From Ulva prolifera (Eukaryota; Chlorophyta; Ulvophyceae; Ulvales; Ulvaceae), in assembly GCA_023078555.1 (NCBI GenBank), contig CM041200.1:3837921-3901920 (forward strand): a DNA stretch of 64,000 nt, given 5' to 3'. Under the pieces are notes generated by a model. It saw nothing but the letters and a program-made list of their open reading frames with translations, searched no databases and had not been told where the DNA came from. The translations under genes and the position numbers were made by a program. This document shows, piece by piece, positions 33,641 through 43,289 of this stretch (its first letter is position 1; each line of letters opens with the position of its first letter).

Positions 33641-33994
33641 TGTCACAATGCATAAGCCTGCGGGCAGCAGTGTGGTGACAGGTGCACCCATGCACGAACG
33701 ATCCGCGGATCCAGTGTAGGGGTAAGCCGCCAGCTAGGATCGTCTCGATGTAGTGAGAGAGATCGTGCGAGGGTTTCCCGCCGTAACCTTGAGTGTTGAG
33801 TGTTCAGTGTGCATATAAGCATGTGCACACTGAGATCTGTAACCATTTCTCTCTACTGTTTCCCGGTACTAGCACTTCCCTTCAACATCTCTCGGTTCTA
33901 CCTCTGTGCGCAGCAGGTATGAGATGTTGGCTGTCCTGACCTGACCTGAATGAGGACTGCGCGTCCGCCCTGCACAAAGATAGCTTTTCTGACA
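33641..33994 (+). repeat. 5' LTR of A3
   Basis: TG..CA-bounded 354-bp LTR. It contains a TATA-like catataag (33812-33819) inside the hairpin-forming gtgtgcatataagcatgtgcacac and a TGTAA (33840-33844 region) shortly after, the expected promoter and poly(A) signals around R. Confidence 0.93.
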
Positions 33995-34299
33995 TGGTAT
34001 CGGTGATGTTAGCGTTATGTCTGTTTATGGTCTTGTTCAGGAAGCCGTCGGCCAATGTCTGTGCGCAGACACGGCGGGCATTCCACTGTTCTGCCGGCGC
34101 TCAGACTGCGATCAAAAGCGCAGGCATCATTTAGCTCTCTCGTAGCATATTGTTGTTAGATACAATTCGAGAAGCTTGTTTTAATGATCAGCGCTGAGAA
34201 AAGCGAACGCGTTCGCTTGTTCTCTCAACCTGTTTGCTCGCGAGCAATCCCACTGGTTAGTTGCTGCGCGCGACAAACAACCATCTGTCCCGATGCAGG

Positions 34300-37200
34300 A
34301 TGTCTCTTTCGAACGCCAACTCCAACGCCAACTCTCCTCGCGAGGAGAGGCGTGACGATGCTGACCAGCAGCCTCTCGTCGACAGGGACGCTGACCAGCA
34401 GCTCCCTGACGGAGAACAGCCTGCGGGTATGTTGCTCCGGGGCGGCCGAATTGTCCGGCCACGACCCTCTTCCCACACTGGGCAGAGCAGTCAGCAGGTG
34501 CCTTTTTCCTCTCATGTTGTGAACGATCCTGGTCACACTGAGTCACTCATATCACTCGAGACGTTAACCGAGGCGCTGCGCGCATCTCGGGGGCGTAGCG
34601 AACCTGATTTGACTAAAGGGAAATTGCCTGATTGGAATTACAAGACTGAAAGTTTCGTTGCGTACGAACAGAAAGTCTTTTTGTGGTTAGGTCAGTTCGA
34701 GTTAGACCATTTGTTGCAGCACGCACCGTCTGCGGACGAACAGCGTGTTCACGCTAGGGCGAGGACACAGGTCCTAATGTCTTTGCCTGACGCGGATAGG
34801 ACGACTGTCTATCGCATGTCACATTTGTGTGAAGCATGGTCTTACTTGACTGCCAAGTACAGACCTAGCACTGAAGCCGAGATCCACAGACTGTGGAGTC
34901 GGTTTAATTCTTTGTCACAACACAATAAAGATGTCGCGACATATTGTGGTGAGGTGATGAGTGTTTACACTCAACTGGAGGCACTAGGTGCCGATGTGGG
35001 CCAGCGATGGCTTCGATTGAAACTGTTAGAGGTGGGGGAGGAGTTCAACGCTGTGCGCGGCGAAGTTCAACACTCCTCCCCTCATGTTATAATAGCCCGT
35101 TTGACTGAGCATGCTGATTTGCTCAAACAACAGCGGTCGCTGCAGGCTAGGTCTGGTACGCCCGCGGGCAAACCAAACCATGGCTGGCGCAAGCAGCACC
35201 GTGGTGACGGCCCTGTGGTCGCTGCTCTCGCAGCTGGCCAGGCTCCTCGCGAGGAGACCAGGACCTGTTTCTTCTGCAAGAAGAAGGGACATTTGCGTGC
35301 GAACTGCCCCCAACGCAAACAGGCTGCGGCCAGAGATGTTTGCACTATTGAAATGCCTGCCAAGTACCCACAGCCGGACGCGTCCATGCCGTGGAACATC
35401 ATTGTTGATAGTGGGTCGGACATGCATATAGTAGGAAATCGGGAAATGTTCACTGAGTACGGCCCGTGTCAGAAAGTTGCCAATCTCGCGGGACCAGGGC
35501 AGCTTTCTATCATGGGTAGGGGAACCATTCAGGTGAACCTAGGTGCTTATGTGGACAAGCATGGGAACACGCATCCACTGGATGTGGAAATCCCTGGTGT
35601 TTACTATGCCCCTGAATGTCCGTACAACCTGCTCAGCACGATGGGTCTTAGATCAGAGCAGATGTTCCTAGACACGCGTAGAAATGTGTTGTATGTCCCT
35701 GGTCTGGGCGATATGGCTACCGGCGTAGAAGATGACGTCAAGTATCAGGAATTAGATGTAGACGGTCATCCTGTTTTTGCTTTTAAAATGGCGGTGGATA
35801 CGAAACCCATTCTCGTCGGTGCGCCTGTCAATAGGGGGGTAGTCTGGTCTAACTATAGCAGTCCGACCTCAGTTATTGAGGATCAACAGCAGTGGCATCA
35901 TGTGGCGGTTGCGGCCGTTGACCTGAAGCGACCCAATGCTGGGGGAGCCGAGGTCCCACATGATGCATACTTGCTGGAACCTGCTTTTCTAGCACACTTG
36001 TCTTTTCATCAGTCTAATTGGGTTCTGAAACGTATGCAATCTAACAGTGAATTTTATGGTCATTTGAATTTGGATGTCGATTCCGAGCCATTGGGGAATC
36101 GGTGTCACGGCTGCAGAATTGGCAAGGTGCCTGCGGGTAACTTCTCTGCCAATGATCGTGAGCTCATGGGTCAGGCCAAGTGGCCTGGTGAGCAACTGCA
36201 TGCCGATTTAGCTGGTCCTGTCTCTCCGGTAGGAATTGGTGGTGTGAAATATGTTTTGTTTGTGATGTGTGCCTTTACCCGTTATACTTTCGTGGTAGGT
36301 CTGCGCAAAAAGAGTGAGGCTGCGGCCATGATCTCTTATATTATCGAACGCATTCGGGTGAATGTGGTGAAGCCAGGTGAACCGGGTGTGCGCATCCTAC
36401 ACACCGACAAAGGGGGAGAGTTTATGGTCGCGGCCTTAAAGCTCTACCTCCAGCGTCGTGGCATCACTCACCGCTTGACCCCCACAGCCGCTCATCGCTG
36501 TAATGGCATGATCGAGAGGAGGATCGGAGTGGCCTTTGAGTCACTCCGTGCTGTGCTGCTCGCGAGCGGCCTCCCTCTGTTCCTGTGGATAGAATGCCTC
36601 GCCAGCGTTGTCCATGGTCACAATCTCACGCCATCGTCGGCATTGTACCATGACAAACTGGCGAGCATCCTCAAGGGCCTGAAAGCTCAGCATGCTGTCA
36701 ATGCGTCTGCGGACGTTGACGAAGCTGAACGGAGCCTGGGGAAGGGTAAGCGCATGAAAAAGGCCGAGCGCGATAAGTTGAGGGATGAGGAGAAACGCAA
36801 GTACAAGTTGCTTGCGACGACAGAATTAGATGAGTTTTTAGTGCGGTCTTGTGATAAGGATATCATTCCTTATATGGCCTTTTTCCGTGACACCTCCGTT
36901 GAGGTGTTCCAAGATCTGCTGCGGCAGCAGCGTCCATGGGGGGTTGAAGTGTATGCATACCCTAGGGATGACAAGCTGCGGAAGTTGTCCCCGCGGGGTG
37001 TGCCTGCATACTGGGTCGGGGCTGGGTTAGGCCCCAGCATGCAGCGTGTGTACGCCCAGGACGTTCCTGGGGGTAGGGTTTTTGTTGTGCGTCAGGTGAT
37101 GTGCACTGCGGATCAGATGATCCGGCACGTACGCAAGTACGATGCGTCCGCCGTTGTGGACAAGAGGGAACCTAAGGAGTTTGCGAACTCCTACACGGTT

Positions 37201-39855
37201 GCTTTCGAGGGGGACGATGAGGGTGAGCGTGTTACTGACGCTGATGTGCCTCCATTCGCGGCAGAGCACACCTATGACGGGGGAGTGTTGCGCCGTCTGC
37301 GTGACCAGCTTCACACCCCCCCGGGTCATGGTAGGGTTCCTGTCATGGAAATGACTTTCCGGCAGGATAACCCTGAGCCTAGTGAGGCTGTGTATTCTCC
37401 ACGATTTGGAGCTGGCTCCTCTGCGGAGATTATCCGGCGTGACCCTGCTAGGGCAACACCGGAAATAGCCAGAGCAGCTTTGCATCGCACGCGTGCAATG
37501 TCCAGAGCTGCTGCTCACCCTGCCGTCCCTGCTCCCCCTCGTGTTCACGGCGAAGTGTATCATCCTGTTGCCACGCCCTCTCGCACTGCGCGGTATGTTG
37601 TCACGCGCAATGCTGTGTTGCACGACCCTGGTGTAGAAGTTGCGTTCCCCGTCCAAATGTCTGTCAGTGCGTCTGACGAGGACATGGATGAGGATGACGA
37701 CGGTCCCGGCATCTATGATGACGATGACGAACAGCGCATGGACTACACCGTCTCAGATGATGAAAGAGCTGCGGCTCATCAGAATCTGGAGGCTCAGCGG
37801 GTCCGTTCTGGGAGTAATTCGGCAGCGGCCTCAGCATCTGGCGCGGGGGCAGTTGCTCAGCCCTTGCGAGGAGCTGAGGCGCCGAGGCCCTTCTGGGAGG
37901 ATGAGCCAGATGAGGTGGAGACCGGATCCGAATTAGGGGGAGAGGATCCGGACCCCTCAGCCGCAGTTGGGGTTGATTTGCCTGACGAGGTGAGGGCCAT
38001 TCCAGCCGCCTTGCCTCGCATTAAGATCAATCCTCTTGTACGCAGACGCCTTGTTCCATTGGCTGCGGATGTAGCAGCTGTACAAATGCATGAGCCTGCG
38101 GGCTCTGACATTGCTAGTAGTGAAACAGTTGTAGCTGCTATTGATGTTTCAGCTTGCGATCAGGACACATCAGCCGCGGCTGACTGTGGAGTGTCCTGTG
38201 CAGGCCTGAAGCCTCAGCATGTGGAGTCTGGTGAGCAGCAGAGTGTTCAGCGTCGTGGGTCGCGCCGAGCAGCTGCCGCCAGGAAGCAGAAGGCCTCCTC
38301 CGACCCTGATATGCCTTCTATGAAGGAAGGACTTGCGGGTCCGGACAGGGATGCATGGCTGCGTGCCATGCAGGAGGAGGTAGATGCACTGGGTGAGCAC
38401 GGAACCTTCGGGTTGTGCTATCTGCCTGCGGGCAAACGGGCTATCTCGGGCAAGTGGGTGCTCAAGATCAAGCGTGGGCCTGCGGGGGAGATTCAGCGCT
38501 ACAAGGCACGCTACGTAGCGCGGGGTTTTTCTCAGGTAGAGGGTGTAGACTTTTTTGAGACTTGGTCACCTGTTGGGAGCTATGCGACACTTCGTGTGTT
38601 GCTGTCAGTTGCTGCTCAGGCAGATTTAGAAATTAGACACATAGATATACAGTGTGCTTTTCTGAATGGTGAGCTGGAGGAGGAAGTGTTCGTTGAACAG
38701 CCCCCGTACTTCACTGACGGGACAGCACGTGTATGGAGATTGCATAAAACCCTGTATGGCCTGAAGCAAGCTGCTCGCGAGTGGCATAAAGCTTTAGTAA
38801 AGGTCTTAGCAGAGATGGGATTTGTGTGCGCACAAAGTGATCCCGGACTGTATGTTAGAACATCTGGTCTTTGTTTTATTTTTCTGTGGGTCGACGACTT
38901 GTTCATATTTAGCGGCACTGCGGGGCTGCAAGAACTTGTCGACATAATCCTCACGAAATTCGAAGGCAGAGACCTGGGTGAACTAGCCTGGGCACTTGGC
39001 ACTGAGATCATGCGTGATCGCAAGGCCAAGACAATCACCATGACACAGCGAAACAAAATCCATAGCCTGCTTGAAAAGTATAGTATGTCTGATTGTCGAA
39101 AGTCTCCCACTCCGTTAGTGCCGCGGCAACAACTGAGGAGTGTGAAAGAGCACCCGGACCTGGAAAAAGCCAGTGCTGCTGAGCATTCCAGGTTCATGAG
39201 TGCTGTAGGAAGCATCCAGTACATTGCAGGAGTGACACGACCTGACCTCAGCTATGTGGCACATGCCCTGGCCCGGCACATGTCCAGTAGTCTGAAGGAA
39301 CATTGGTTGGCTGTGCAACATGTTCTGAGATACCTGCAGTCCACAAAGAACTTAGGAATAAAATTTGTAGGCTCTGAGGGACACGGGTGTTTGATAGAGG
39401 CTTATTCAGATGCAGATTTTGCGAACTCTGCTGATCTGAAAAGCGTGTCTGGTATGGTTATTCGGGTGTATGGGAACTGTGTTCTCTGGCGTTCGAAGAA
39501 GCAGAGTATAGTGGCTGGGGATACAACAGAGGCTGAACTCATCGCGATGAGTGCAACAGCCAACGAGTTAATGTGGGTGAAGCAGTTGCTTCTCGACCTA
39601 AAACTCGTCCCGTATAAGCCAACTCTGTGGGGTGACAATAAGAGTGCCAATATCTTGGCAGTGAATGCTGTGTCCACTGACAGATCCAAGCACATTCGTG
39701 TGCGGCACTTGCGAGTGCGGGAATATGTCCAGATGGATGAACTTAAGGTAGCATGGGTGGGCACTGTTGATCAGTTAGCGGATGTGTTTACCAAAGTGCT
39801 GCCCGGACCTGCTTTGTTAGAAGTTCGTAATAAACTCCAGCTAGTGGAGACGTAG
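34300..39855 (+). CDS. Gag-Pol polyprotein of Copia A3
   Basis: Single uninterrupted frame of 1851 codons from ATG 34300 (first ATG after the primer-binding site; a TTG-started extension is ignored). Approximate residues: gag core 85-300; CCHC zinc knuckle CFFCKKKGHLRANC at 323; aspartic protease DSGSDMHIVG at 370; pre-integrase YYAPECPYNLLSTMGL; integrase with D636 (LHADLAGP), D703 (HTDKGGEF) and E739 (MIERRI); an acidic linker of several hundred residues; RT from about 1370 with ARGFSQVEG, DIQCAFLNGEL, LYGLKQAARE and the active site WVDDLF (1532-1533, Trp where Tyr is usual); RNase H with EAYSDADFA (about 1700), TTEAELIAM and LWGDNKSAN; end DQLADVFTKVLPGPA. Gag and pol are fused without frameshift, as in most Copia elements, so their ratio must be set by another route. 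Confidence 0.95.
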   Translation: MSLSNANSNANSPREERRDDADQQPLVDRDADQQLPDGEQPAGMLLRGGRIVRPRPSSHTGQSSQQVPFSSHVVNDPGHTESLISLETLTEALRASRGRSEPDLTKGKLPDWNYKTESFVAYEQKVFLWLGQFELDHLLQHAPSADEQRVHARARTQVLMSLPDADRTTVYRMSHLCEAWSYLTAKYRPSTEAEIHRLWSRFNSLSQHNKDVATYCGEVMSVYTQLEALGADVGQRWLRLKLLEVGEEFNAVRGEVQHSSPHVIIARLTEHADLLKQQRSLQARSGTPAGKPNHGWRKQHRGDGPVVAALAAGQAPREETRTCFFCKKKGHLRANCPQRKQAAARDVCTIEMPAKYPQPDASMPWNIIVDSGSDMHIVGNREMFTEYGPCQKVANLAGPGQLSIMGRGTIQVNLGAYVDKHGNTHPLDVEIPGVYYAPECPYNLLSTMGLRSEQMFLDTRRNVLYVPGLGDMATGVEDDVKYQELDVDGHPVFAFKMAVDTKPILVGAPVNRGVVWSNYSSPTSVIEDQQQWHHVAVAAVDLKRPNAGGAEVPHDAYLLEPAFLAHLSFHQSNWVLKRMQSNSEFYGHLNLDVDSEPLGNRCHGCRIGKVPAGNFSANDRELMGQAKWPGEQLHADLAGPVSPVGIGGVKYVLFVMCAFTRYTFVVGLRKKSEAAAMISYIIERIRVNVVKPGEPGVRILHTDKGGEFMVAALKLYLQRRGITHRLTPTAAHRCNGMIERRIGVAFESLRAVLLASGLPLFLWIECLASVVHGHNLTPSSALYHDKLASILKGLKAQHAVNASADVDEAERSLGKGKRMKKAERDKLRDEEKRKYKLLATTELDEFLVRSCDKDIIPYMAFFRDTSVEVFQDLLRQQRPWGVEVYAYPRDDKLRKLSPRGVPAYWVGAGLGPSMQRVYAQDVPGGRVFVVRQVMCTADQMIRHVRKYDASAVVDKREPKEFANSYTVAFEGDDEGERVTDADVPPFAAEHTYDGGVLRRLRDQLHTPPGHGRVPVMEMTFRQDNPEPSEAVYSPRFGAGSSAEIIRRDPARATPEIARAALHRTRAMSRAAAHPAVPAPPRVHGEVYHPVATPSRTARYVVTRNAVLHDPGVEVAFPVQMSVSASDEDMDEDDDGPGIYDDDDEQRMDYTVSDDERAAAHQNLEAQRVRSGSNSAAASASGAGAVAQPLRGAEAPRPFWEDEPDEVETGSELGGEDPDPSAAVGVDLPDEVRAIPAALPRIKINPLVRRRLVPLAADVAAVQMHEPAGSDIASSETVVAAIDVSACDQDTSAAADCGVSCAGLKPQHVESGEQQSVQRRGSRRAAAARKQKASSDPDMPSMKEGLAGPDRDAWLRAMQEEVDALGEHGTFGLCYLPAGKRAISGKWVLKIKRGPAGEIQRYKARYVARGFSQVEGVDFFETWSPVGSYATLRVLLSVAAQADLEIRHIDIQCAFLNGELEEEVFVEQPPYFTDGTARVWRLHKTLYGLKQAAREWHKALVKVLAEMGFVCAQSDPGLYVRTSGLCFIFLWVDDLFIFSGTAGLQELVDIILTKFEGRDLGELAWALGTEIMRDRKAKTITMTQRNKIHSLLEKYSMSDCRKSPTPLVPRQQLRSVKEHPDLEKASAAEHSRFMSAVGSIQYIAGVTRPDLSYVAHALARHMSSSLKEHWLAVQHVLRYLQSTKNLGIKFVGSEGHGCLIEAYSDADFANSADLKSVSGMVIRVYGNCVLWRSKKQSIVAGDTTEAELIAMSATANELMWVKQLLLDLKLVPYKPTLWGDNKSANILAVNAVSTDRSKHIRVRHLRVREYVQMDELKVAWVGTVDQLADVFTKVLPGPALLEVRNKLQLVET

Positions 39856-39872
39856 CAGGGTTTATGGGGGAG

Positions 39873-40226
39873 TGTCACAATGCATAAGCCTGCGGGCAGC
39901 AGTGTGGTGACAGGTGCACCCATGCACGAACGATCCGCGGATCCAGTGTAGGGGTAAGCCGCCAGCTAGGATCGTCTCGATGTAGTGAGAGAGATCGTGC
40001 GAGGGTTTCCCGCCGTAACCTTGAGTGTTGAGTGTTCAGTGTGCATATAAGCATGTGCACACTGAGATCTGTAACCATTTCTCTCTACTGTTTCCCGGTA
40101 CTAGCACTTCCCTTCAACATCTCTCGGTTCTACCTCTGTGCGCAGCAGGTATGAGATGTTGGCTGTCCTGACCTGACCTGAATGAGGACTGCGCGTCCGC
40201 CCTGCACAAAGATAGCTTTTCTGACA
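39873..40226 (+). repeat. 3' LTR of A3
   Basis: 354 bp, identical by eye to the 5' LTR, preceded by the purine tract atgggggag and followed by the TSD GCAGC. Confidence 0.95.
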
Positions 40227-40231
40227 GCAGC

Positions 40232-40753
40232 TGCAGCTGTGCAACATGTATTGAGATACCTGTAGTCCATGAAGAACCTTGGGATGAACATTATAGGCTC
40301 TAAGGGACACGGGTGTTTGCTTAAAGCTTTCTCAGATGCACACTTTGCAAATTCTGCGGATCTGAAAAGTGTGTGTGGTATGACTCTTCAGGTGTATGGG
40401 AACTGCATGTTCTGGCGCTCAAAGAAGCAGTATAATGGCTAGGGACACAACCGAGGCTGAGCTCATTGCGATGAGTGCTGCAGCCAACGAACTCATTTGG
40501 ATAAAGCAGCTGCTTCTAGATGTAAAGTTCCGTTTAAGCCATCTCTGTGGGGTGATAATAAAAGCGCTAATAGCTCAGCTCTGAACGCTGCGTCCACTGA
40601 CAGATCCAAGCACATTCGTGTGCGGCACTTGCGAGTGCGGGAATATGTCCAGATGGATGAATTGAAGGTAGAATGGGTTGGCACTGTTGAAACAATTGGC
40701 AGATATGTTTACCAAAGTGCTGCCCGGTCCTGCTTTGCAAACAGAGTTTGTAA
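40232..40753 (+). pseudogene. A1 RNase H fragment right of the intact element
   Basis: Continues the A1 codons interrupted at 33640: VQHVLRYL, frameshifted EAFSDAHFANS region, RDTTEAELIAMS, LWGDNKSAN, STDRSKHIRVRHLRV and WVGTVE. It ends in gtttgtaata, where element C' begins at a TA. The A1 3' LTR is not found beyond C'. Confidence 0.8.
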
Positions 40754-40755
40754 TA

Positions 40756-42328
40756 CCGTACTAAATTAACCCATTGACACTCAACACATAAAGCAGGCCT
40801 GCAATGGCGTTGAAACACCTCGCTGTAACGCGTGACGGTGGCCAGATGGGCCGTATCTCCAGGAATATTTCGTACATCCGTAACGCTCAAGGCACATCAC
40901 GTCACGATTCAGTGCTGCACTGACTATCGCCTCTATCTCATACACTCACTCCGGCATAAACATCTGGATCATAGTTGACGTACTCATCGTAATCGTAGTT
41001 ATCATCACCGGACTGTTGTTTGTCTACGTCGGCATCATCTCCAATGCTGTCACTGTCCGACACTGTTGTGAAAGTGCCTCGTAGCGCACAAGGCAGGTGT
41101 ACATGCGAATGTACGCACGGGGTGACACGGGAGCGAGCGTGTGCGAGCTCATGAGGCACAGGTGGAAGTTCTCTCGGAGCGCGTCGAGTGTTTGGAATGT
41201 CCTGTGGGAAGTTGTGCACACGAGAGGTCATGTTAGAGCGATCACAGGCGTCATGTGGTGCTTACGTTATGATGGGCCCATGTGATCGTGGTTACTCATC
41301 GATACCTGTTCGAATGCAAGCGCGAGTGGAAGCGTCATACCGTAAGTTTAGTTGGGCGAAATGTTAAGTATGTGTGCGGAGTACTTAGCACATGACGCCT
41401 GAGATCTGGGATCACACCTGCATGGTCCGTATCTGAGTCAGATACTTGAACCATGACCTTGTTCGACCTATACAGAGAGCTGGAATGTGTCTTCTCATTC
41501 GCGGGCTGGTGACTGCCACGTGTCAGCCCGTGCGTGCATTCGCATGTGCACCTGCCTTGTGCGCTACGAGGCACTTTCACAACAGACACACTGTGACGAT
41601 ACGTCACACGCATGGAGATGCATGGCTTAGAGTATTCTGGAAGCCTCCGGAATGTCCCGTCAGTCCACGTGACCGTGGCTGGCAGTATGGGACTCTGTTA
41701 ACAGTGGTCGCCAGACTCGTCCTGCTGACGCAGGCGAGCCATCGAGGCACTGCTCTGGAATTCTCCAGAAGCATGGCAAATGTCCGGCGTATAGGCGGAC
41801 ACGATGGGAGCCTCTGGTGTGTACGGGGTCAGTGTGCTGAGCACAGCGCACTGTGGCAGGTGTCGTACACAGGCTAGCTTACAGTATATAAGCAGCTGGA
41901 CCTTAAAGGGTAGTCGACAGATCTCACACTCCATGTCTCTTGACTAACAGTCTTTACACACACACTTCCGACATGTTTGCTACGCACACAACTTCACGCT
42001 TTGCGACAAAGCAGTTTCACTGTGCTGATTGTTGGCATAGAGACACATCAGCTGATCGTAGCTGCAACATGTCCCTTACATGTACTTCGGTGCTGGTTTT
42101 CAAACACGTGCCGTGTGTCTCCGCGCTATAGCCCTCTGCACCGCTATTGCAGCAGGTCGCGCTCTCTGCGCACGCGCCTTCGTCATGTGTAACGCTCAAC
42201 TGTTACGCCGATCCTCAGTTTTGTTTTAAACAGCGATCACGCATAACGGTGGCTAAATTATCGTGCCCCAGATATATTTTGTACACAATAACGCTGGCCT
42301 CGATGCTGATGGGTTTAATTTAGTACGG
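40756..42328 (-). mobile_element. TIR element C' with TA target site, containing a TRIM copy
   Basis: Ends are CCGTACTAAATTAA and its reverse complement, followed by CCCAT-type sequence on both sides; TA flanks both (40754-40755, 42329-42330). Without the TRIM it is about 1.05 kb. Coding remnants on the minus strand: a Cys-rich frame MECEICRLPFKVQLL (41934 down), MSDSDS-like VSDSDSIGDDADVDK followed by DNYDYDEYVNYDPDVY (about 41060-40945) and TDVRNIPGDTAHLAT with FQRHCRPALCVECQW (about 40880-40770). No single long frame remains. The superfamily is not recognised. Confidence 0.7.
41064..41584 (-). mobile_element. Rearranged TRIM copy with an inverted LTR fragment (TSD GACAC)
   Basis: Read on the minus strand: a full LTR (41584-41307), the ggtatcgatgag primer-binding site and most of the internal region, then, in place of the purine tract and second LTR, 65 bases of LTR start in inverted orientation (41064-41128). 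GACAC flanks the whole unit (41059-41063, 41585-41589), so it integrated in this form or was rearranged without disturbing its ends. Confidence 0.85.
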
Positions 42329-42582
42329 TACATGTTATCTGGCTCGATGCATCTGTGGAGCCCAATGCAACCATCGAATCAGAGAATGCAAGTTTTTCAG
42401 CTTGTGAACACCTGAAGGCGCACACCGCAACCAAGCTCGAGCACGTACGCGACCACCCAGACGTTTTGCATATTCCAGAATACCGGTATATTGTTGAAAT
42501 AGCGTTGAATTAGGGCACATCAGGGGTCGCAAATGTACCGATCAGCGGTACAACTCGGAGCACCCAAGTGTTCACAATATAC

Positions 42583-43281
42583 TAGGGATGGCACAAAGTC
42601 TAGGTTTTTAGTAACCTCGTCTCGTGCCGAGGTCGAGGTGGCACGAGGTTACCCGAGGTGACCTCGGATCCATACGAGGTGACGTCGGATCCGTACGAGG
42701 TGACCTCGGATCCGCACGAGGTGACCTCGGATCGGCCAGTTTCACCTCGGACGGGTTGTGCAGGCAGGTTCATAGCGACAGCGCATGTTCTTTCATGGTA
42801 TGGCATCTATTGCTACATAATGACCTCACACAAGTTACAGTATTTACTCAATTGCTTCCACTACTGTCTGTGAACCCTCATGGAGCACATGATCCTCTAT
42901 TCCAGCTACCAAGACTATGCTTTCTGTCTGTCGAAGAGGCCACATGAGAACTACTTTGGTCTGCCATATTGATAAACTATTGGCCCGGCCACTGCATAGA
43001 GCGGCTTTATTAGAGCCTTTTCGCTGGTGCATGTGTCCTTGAATATGTAAAGTAGTATGTTCATAGCCTAGGCCTGTGGATTTGTCTGTACAGTTGTGTG
43101 CTTAGTTCCCACACCGTGTCTACTGGTGCTTCAACACCCTTTACGTGATGCTCGAGATAACGGGACCTCGACCCCATCCGAGGTGAAAATTTTTCACCTC
43201 GGAATCGGTATGAGACTCGTGTCGAGTTTTGGCACCTCGACCTAGGACGAGGTCCTCGACCTAGACTTTGTGCCATCCCTA
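42583..43281. mobile_element. hAT-type non-autonomous DNA transposon (699 bp, 8-bp TSD)
   Basis: Terminal inverted repeats TAGGGATGGCACAAAGTCTAG (left) and its complement (right, ending at 43281) match perfectly over about 21 bases. The octamer CAATATAC flanks both sides (42575-42582, 43282-43289). An 8-bp TSD with short TIRs of this type is characteristic of the hAT superfamily. The inside is full of cgaggt/acctcg motifs and has no transposase frame. Confidence 0.9.
42654..42737 (+). repeat. Four 21-bp tandem repeats in the hAT element
   Basis: Unit cgaggtgacctcggatccrta, four near-identical copies, each containing the near-palindrome cgaggtgacctcg. The multiple-of-three unit gives repeated EVTSDPY in one frame, but no gene context supports translation; clustered transposase sites are more likely. 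Confidence 0.8.
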
Positions 43282-43289
43282 CAATATAC

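Larger units (their letters stand above)
33641..40226 (+). mobile_element. Intact Ty1/Copia retrotransposon A3
   Basis: Complete 6586-bp element: 5' LTR 33641-33994, primer-binding site TGGTATCGGTGATG at 33995, gag-pol 34300-39855, purine tract atgggggag at 39864-39872, 3' LTR 39873-40226. Both LTRs are 354 bp and identical by eye. The 5-bp TSD GCAGC flanks it (33636-33640, 40227-40231). Host sequence on both sides is an older copy of the same family (tggttggct / gtgcaacatgt). Identical LTRs and an unbroken frame mean a very recent insertion, so the family is probably still active. Confidence 0.96.

Noticed and set aside
42654-42737. CRISPR-like array
   Set aside because: Units are tandem without spacers and lie inside a hAT element.
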